Positions 60,002-64,000 of a DNA stretch of 64,000 nt are shown piece by piece. Made by a program: the position numbers and the translations under genes. The stretch's first letter is position 1; every line of letters starts with the position of its first letter. Below the pieces are notes generated by a model that was given only the letters and a program-made list of their open reading frames with translations, did not search any database and was not told the DNA's origin. Source of the DNA: Agrobacterium larrymoorei (lineage in GTDB: Bacteria > Pseudomonadota > Alphaproteobacteria > Rhizobiales > Rhizobiaceae); assembly GCF_005145045.1 (NCBI RefSeq), contig NZ_CP039691.1, positions 2,306,001-2,370,000 of the forward strand, written 5' to 3'.

Positions 60002-60023
60002 AAGGGTCGCGCAAGCGGCCCTT
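60002..60023 (+). terminator. Terminator after the 24-residue ORF
   Basis: AAGGGTCGC-GCAA-GCGGCCCTT, nine pairs with one G-T, followed by TTCCGTTTCT. No known plus-strand gene other than the small ORF or the preceding toxin-antitoxin pair could use it. Confidence 0.7.
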
Positions 60024-60082
60024 TTCCGTTTCTGGGACAGGGTTTATTCAACGATAATGGTGTGCGCCAGCCGTTCTTTTTA

Positions 60083-60202
60083 CTCCGTCATCCCGCACTT
60101 GATGCGGGATCCAGCGCGATCAAGTCTTTGATCGCTGAAGACTCTTCCTCGGCGCAGACGCGCCGAACTGAATGCCGGATCAGGTCCGGCATGACGGTGG
60201 AG
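60083..60202. repeat. RIME-type intergenic mosaic element
   Basis: Arms CTCCGTCATC / GCATGACGGTGGAG; inside are a CCCGCACTTGATGCGGG hairpin, GCGATCAAGTCTTTGATCGC, AAGACTCT, and GGCGCAGACGCGCC. Part of the 499-base gap before cysA ends; between it and cysA (60203-60286) I see nothing else. Confidence 0.82.
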
Positions 60203-60286
60203 GAGATGCGAGCCTTTTAGCAGGACGCCGTGGTACATCGCTACGCGCGGCTGCATCGTCACCAATAGCTGACCACTATAGACGCA

Positions 60287-61324
60287 CTACTTCCGAAAAA
60301 CCTTCCACCGCGTCGGGCGGAAACGCACATCGTTGCCCACCGCCACTGTGGCATCCAGCGGCACCTCGATTTCGAGGTGGTACGGCTCATGGCCGTTATT
60401 GGCGATATCGATTTCAGCAATCCGGGTGCCTGCGAGGCGGCGGCAGGTGGTTACTTTGCCGTAGAGGGCGTCACGCTCGGTTGTCAGTGCCACGTCTTCC
60501 GGGCGGAAGAACAGGTCGCTTTCGCCTGCTTCGCTCTCGCTGATGCCGATGCTTTCGCCTTGGAACAGCACGTGGCCGTCCTTGATCGTGACCGGGAGGT
60601 TGGAGGATTCGCCGATGAAGGAGAAGACGAAGGGGGAGTTCGGCGTGTCGTAGACATCGTCAGCCGTGCCGACCTGCTCGATCTTGCCTTGGCTCATGAC
60701 CACCACGCGGTCGGCGAGTTCCAGCGCTTCTTCCTGATCATGCGTCACGAAGACGGTGGTGTGGCCGGTGCGGTCGTGGAATTCGCGTAGCCAGCGGCGC
60801 AGTTCCTTGCGGACCTTGGCATCCAGCGCACCGAAAGGCTCATCCAGAAGCAGGACGCGCGGTTCGATGGCGACCGCGCGGGCAAGCGCCACGCGCTGGC
60901 GCTGACCGCCGGAGAGCTGGTTGGGATAGCGCTTTTCGAGACCCGAGAGATGCACCATGTCCAGAAGTTCGGACACGCGCTTGCGGATTTCGGCCTTTGG
61001 CGGGCGCTTGGAAGATGGGCGGACCTTGAGGCCGAAGGCGATATTTTCCGCAACCGTCATATGGCGAAACAGCGCGTAGTGCTGGAACACGAAGCCGACA
61101 TTGCGCTCCTGCACCGTGCGGTGCGAGGCATCTTCATCACCGAAGAAAATCTGGCCCTGCGTGGGCTGCTCCAAGCCCGCGATGAGGCGCAGAAGCGTCG
61201 TCTTGCCGGAGCCGGATGGGCCGAGCAGCGCAATCAATTCCCCGGAGCGGATATCGAGCGATACGTCGTTCAGCGCCGGGAAGCGATCGAACTGCTTGGT
61301 GATGCCGGAAACTTTCACTTCCAT
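60287..61324 (-). CDS. cysA: Sulfate/thiosulfate ABC transporter ATP-binding protein
   Basis: A 345-residue ATPase starting at [12 protein letters not shown]. Walker [10 protein letters not shown] near 37, Q-loop VFQHYALF, signature LSGGQRQR, Walker [15 protein letters not shown]-loop VTHDQ; the C-terminal TOBE-like domain (about 240-345) has [11 protein letters not shown]. It drives the CysT-CysW importer for sulfate and thiosulfate. Eleven bases after the cysW stop region, last gene of the operon. Confidence 0.95.
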   Translation of the reverse strand: MEVKVSGITKQFDRFPALNDVSLDIRSGELIALLGPSGSGKTTLLRLIAGLEQPTQGQIFFGDEDASHRTVQERNVGFVFQHYALFRHMTVAENIAFGLKVRPSSKRPPKAEIRKRVSELLDMVHLSGLEKRYPNQLSGGQRQRVALARAVAIEPRVLLLDEPFGALDAKVRKELRRWLREFHDRTGHTTVFVTHDQEEALELADRVVVMSQGKIEQVGTADDVYDTPNSPFVFSFIGESSNLPVTIKDGHVLFQGESIGISESEAGESDLFFRPEDVALTTERDALYGKVTTCRRLAGTRIAEIDIANNGHEPYHLEIEVPLDATVAVGNDVRFRPTRWKVFRK

Positions 61325-61335
61325 AAATATGCCCT

Positions 61336-62208
61336 TCAATGCTTGCCGGCAGCGTTGCCCGCGCCAAAGCGTAGTTCGAGAATGGTTTTAAGAACAAGGG
61401 TAACGAGCGCGAGGCCAGCCAGAAGCGTGGCAACGGCGAAAGCGGCACCGATATTGTACTCGTTGTAAAGAATTTCGACATGCAGCGGCATGGTGTTGGT
61501 TTCGCCGCGGATATGGCCCGAGACCACGGACACGGCACCAAATTCACCCATGGCGCGGGCGTTACACAGAAGTACGCCGTAGAGCAGTCCCCATTTGATG
61601 TTGGGCAGCGTGACGTACCAGAAGGTCTGCCAGCCGGATGCGCCGAGCGAAATCGCCGCCTCCTCGTCTCCCGTTCCCTGATCCTGCATCAGCGGGATCA
61701 ACTCACGCGCGACGAAGGGGAAGGTCACGAAAATGGTGGCCAGCACAATGCCCGGCACGGCGAAGAGGATTTCGATGCCGTAGCTTTTGAGGAACGGCCC
61801 CAGCACGCTGTGCGAGGAAAACAGAATGACATAGACCAGACCGGAAATGACCGGTGAGATGGAAAACGGCAGGTCGATCAGCGTGATCAGAAACGCCTTG
61901 CCCTTGAACTCGAACTTGGCGATGGCCCAGGCGGCAGCAACGCCGAAGATGAGGTTGAGCGGCACCGAGATGGCCGCGACCAGCAGAGTCAGGCGGATGG
62001 CCGAGAGGGCGTCGGGCTCGACGATGGCTTCCCAGAAGGCGTCGGCGCCCTTGCGGAAGGCCTCGAAGAAGACCGAAACAAGCGGCAGCACGAGAAACAG
62101 CGCCAGAAACAGGAAGGCGACGAAGAAGAGGCCAAGCTTTGCCGGTAGCGATTCACTCGCCGGATCACGGAACGGTCTGGTTGGAAGGGTGCGCGCATTA
62201 TCAGGCAT
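61336..62208 (-). CDS. cysW: Sulfate ABC transporter permease CysW
   Basis: A 290-residue permease with about six membrane helices and the EAA loop [24 protein letters not shown], with [15 protein letters not shown] at the front and [29 protein letters not shown] as the CysW hallmark. Overlaps cysT by eight bases. Confidence 0.95.
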   Translation of the reverse strand: MPDNARTLPTRPFRDPASESLPAKLGLFFVAFLFLALFLVLPLVSVFFEAFRKGADAFWEAIVEPDALSAIRLTLLVAAISVPLNLIFGVAAAWAIAKFEFKGKAFLITLIDLPFSISPVISGLVYVILFSSHSVLGPFLKSYGIEILFAVPGIVLATIFVTFPFVARELIPLMQDQGTGDEEAAISLGASGWQTFWYVTLPNIKWGLLYGVLLCNARAMGEFGAVSVVSGHIRGETNTMPLHVEILYNEYNIGAAFAVATLLAGLALVTLVLKTILELRFGAGNAAGKH

Positions 62209-63058
62209 AACCGTACCTCTTGCGGCTCCAGGCCTGAATGAGATTGATGATGAAAAGCATGGCGAAGGAAATGATCAGCATGATCGTAGCGATGCCGGTT
62301 GCGCCCGCATAGTTGAACTCCTCCAGCCGGATGACGATCAAAAGCGGTGCGATTTCCGAGACATAGGGGATGTTACCGGCGATGAAGATAACGGAGCCAT
62401 ATTCCCCCACACCACGCGCAAAGGCCAGCGCGAAGCCGGTGAGGATGGCAGGCGTGAGGCCCGGCAGCAGAATGCGGGTGATGGTCTGGAAACGGTTGGC
62501 GCCGAGCGTTGCCGCTACCTCTTCCACCTGACGGTCGATCTCTTCCATCACGGGCTGCACCGTGCGCACCACGAATGGCAGGCCGATGAAGATGAGCGCG
62601 ATGACGATACCCGTCGGCGTAAACGCGATCTTTATGCCGAGCGGTTCGAACAGCGAGCCGATCCAGCCGCGGTTCGAATAAAGTGTCGTCAGCGCGATAC
62701 CGGCAACGGCTGTCGGCAGCGCGAAAGGCAGGTCCACGATGGCATCGACAAAGCGGCGGCCCGGAAAGCGGTAGCGCACCAGCACCCAGGCGATAATGAC
62801 GCCGAAGAAGGCGTTGACCATCGCGGCGATGAAGGCGGTGCCGAAGCTGATGCGCAATGCATTCAGCGTTCTGCTATCGGTGGCAATGGCGAAGAAATCC
62901 GCAAAACCCAGCTTTGCCGTGGACCAGATGAGGCCACCGAGGGGAATGAGAATAATGAGAAAGAGATAGGTTATCGTGTAACCGAGCGTCAGGCCAAATC
63001 CTGGCAAGACGCTGGACTGACGCCACTTCCATCCGCTTTGCGATGGGGTACTGCTCAT
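62201..63058 (-). CDS. cysT: Sulfate ABC transporter permease CysT
   Basis: A 285-residue permease starting at MSSTPSQSG (63058; GGAG is five bases upstream). EAA loop [27 protein letters not shown] and CysT end segment [35 protein letters not shown]. It pairs with CysW to form the sulfate channel. First of the three permease/ATPase genes after sbp. Confidence 0.95.
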   Translation of the reverse strand: MSSTPSQSGWKWRQSSVLPGFGLTLGYTITYLFLIILIPLGGLIWSTAKLGFADFFAIATDSRTLNALRISFGTAFIAAMVNAFFGVIIAWVLVRYRFPGRRFVDAIVDLPFALPTAVAGIALTTLYSNRGWIGSLFEPLGIKIAFTPTGIVIALIFIGLPFVVRTVQPVMEEIDRQVEEVAATLGANRFQTITRILLPGLTPAILTGFALAFARGVGEYGSVIFIAGNIPYVSEIAPLLIVIRLEEFNYAGATGIATIMLIISFAMLFIINLIQAWSRKRYGYA

Positions 63059-63110
63059 CAAGGCTCCGGGTAAAAACGGGTGTCATCGTCAGCCACCCTC
63101 TTATGCACCA

Positions 63111-63174
63111 TCGACCGGCCTTTCAGCCGGTCGATCTCTACTCCCGTTCCGGTTCGAGCCGCAGAAGCGGCTCG
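63111..63174 (-). terminator. Two hairpins between sbp and cysT
   Basis: ATCGACCGGC / GCCGGTCGAT (63111-63136, loop CTTTCA) and GAGCCGC / GCGGCTC (63157-63174, loop AGAA). No T run follows. They may block read-through partly or stabilise the sbp part of the message, which is normally made in excess over the permeases. Confidence 0.6.
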
Positions 63175-63197
63175 TCCGGACTGTTCGCATCATCCGC

Positions 63198-64000
63198 TTA
63201 CTTTGCGGGCTTGTAAATCTGGTCGAAGATGCCGCCGTCACCGAAATGTTCCGGCTGCGCCTTTGCCCAGCCACCGAAGATCGGATCATCGATGGTGACG
63301 AGCTTGATATCCGGAAGCTGCTTCAGCAAATCCTTGGAAACGACGGACGGGTTGGACGGGCGGTAGAAGTGCTTGGCCGCAATGTTCTGGCCTTCATCCG
63401 AGTAGAGGTACTGGAGATAGGCTTCTGCGACCTTGCGCGTGCCCTTGGCATCGACATTGGCGTCAACCACGGCAACAGGCGGTTCTGCGAGAATGGAAAT
63501 CGGCGGAACGACGATATCGAAAGCGTCAGCACCGAATTCCTGACCGGCGAGATAGGCTTCGTTTTCCCAGGCGAGCAGAACATCACCGATCTGGCGCTGT
63601 GCGAAGGTGACGGTGGAGCCGCGTGCGCCTGTATCCAGCACCGGAGCGCGCTTGTAGAGTTCACCGACATAGGCCTTGATCTTATCCTGATCGCCCTTGA
63701 ACTCTTCGTTCGCCCAAGCCCATGCCGCCAGATAATTCCAGCGTGCGCCACCGGAAGTCTTCGGGTTCGGCGTTACAATCTGGATATCGCCCTTTACGAG
63801 ATCACCCCAGTTATGGATGCCCTTCGGGTTGCCCTTGCGAACGAGGAAGACGATGGTGGATGTATAGGGAGAAGAATTGTGCGGAAGGCGCGTGCGCCAG
63901 TCCTTGTTGATCTTGCCGCCGTTCTGGACGATGGCATCGATATCGCTCTGCAGCGCGAGCGTTACCACATCGGCCTCGAGACCATCGATAACCGAGCGTG
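63198..64000 (-). CDS. sbp: Sulfate-binding periplasmic protein (5' end outside window)
   Basis: The C-terminal 267 residues of a solute-binding protein; the frame is open to the window end. [26 protein letters not shown], then [48 protein letters not shown] and [12 protein letters not shown] are the Sbp/CysP sulfate pocket segments. The signal peptide lies beyond the window. Linked to cysT by a 139-base gap with two hairpins. Confidence 0.95.
   Translation of the reverse strand, partial: RSVIDGLEADVVTLALQSDIDAIVQNGGKINKDWRTRLPHNSSPYTSTIVFLVRKGNPKGIHNWGDLVKGDIQIVTPNPKTSGGARWNYLAAWAWANEEFKGDQDKIKAYVGELYKRAPVLDTGARGSTVTFAQRQIGDVLLAWENEAYLAGQEFGADAFDIVVPPISILAEPPVAVVDANVDAKGTRKVAEAYLQYLYSDEGQNIAAKHFYRPSNPSVVSKDLLKQLPDIKLVTIDDPIFGGWAKAQPEHFGDGGIFDQIYKPAK

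Noticed and set aside
15838..60202. Repeats as a CRISPR array
   Set aside because: Copies are kilobases apart, are palindromic mosaics, and have no spacers or cas genes.
1..64000. rRNA or tRNA genes
   Set aside because: I looked for conserved tRNA arms and rRNA blocks by eye and recognised none; a tRNA scan would be decisive.

Overview
The window is chromosomal DNA of an alphaproteobacterium of the Rhizobiaceae, most likely Agrobacterium or a close relative. The signs are GC-rich coding sequence, mostly good Shine-Dalgarno sites, several intergenic mosaic repeats of the RIME kind known from rhizobia, and rhizobial gene pairs: dmeRF, divergent ohr/ohrR, a riboswitch-led cbtBA, betI-betB-betA and a Rhizobium etli type asparaginase. 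I saw no rRNA, tRNA, phage, insertion sequence or CRISPR array. Genus assignment is inference from gene content.

Layout. 1-3.6 kb: end of a choline/betaine ABC ATPase gene (choV), a small protein behind a CtrA-like box, the cobalt/nickel efflux pair dmeRF with its G6-centred operator, and a ZntR-like MerR regulator. 3.7-5.1 kb: an AT-rich patch with an orphan Imm8 immunity gene, a methyltransferase gene broken by one in-frame TAA, and a candidate small RNA. 5.1-12.4 kb: acetyltransferase, DJ-1/PfpI protein, cobalt uptake operon cbtB-cbtA plus an uncharacterised third gene under a cobalamin riboswitch, a chemoreceptor, two c-type cytochromes and an exporter. 12.6-25.3 kb: metallophosphatase, HerA-like ATPase, HxlR/SDR pair, Fe-type superoxide dismutase, an Abi_2 protein, two LysR regulators, ArgO exporter, a nucleotidyltransferase/HEPN pair, an aminotransferase and trans-aconitate methyltransferase.

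25.6-36 kb: VOC/WYL-regulator pair, Tad-type VWA protein, aldo-keto reductase, LysR remnant, a DUF899-DUF1579-VOC operon opposite a probably leaderless marR, RES-Xre toxin-antitoxin, ohr/ohrR, ParDE and a TM2 protein. 36-46 kb: two related L,D-transpeptidases, an exported hydrolase, ATP-dependent DNA ligase with its exonuclease, an MFS pump with MarR regulator, an unlisted 58-residue membrane protein behind an FNR/FixK-type promoter, and a PAS-GAF-GGDEF cyclase. 46-55 kb: glutathione transferase, asparaginase, DUF3750, ClC antiporter, a RelE/ParE module, and betI-betB-betA. 55-64 kb: orphan ParD, EAL-CBS-GGDEF protein, RIME repeats, quinone reductase, a DUF6516 toxin-antitoxin pair, a tiny ORF behind a hairpin that covers its ribosome site, and the sulfate uptake operon sbp-cysT-cysW-cysA (sbp cut by the window end).

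Links between parts: choV and betIBA together import choline and oxidise it to glycine betaine. cbtBA imports cobalt for cobalamin while dmeRF exports excess cobalt or nickel. Ohr, superoxide dismutase and thiol-type proteins form a scattered oxidative-stress set. The window is rich in small conflict modules: RES-Xre, ParDE, YlcI-RelE/ParE, MNT-HEPN, DUF6516-HVO_A0114, orphan ParD, orphan Imm8 and Abi_2.
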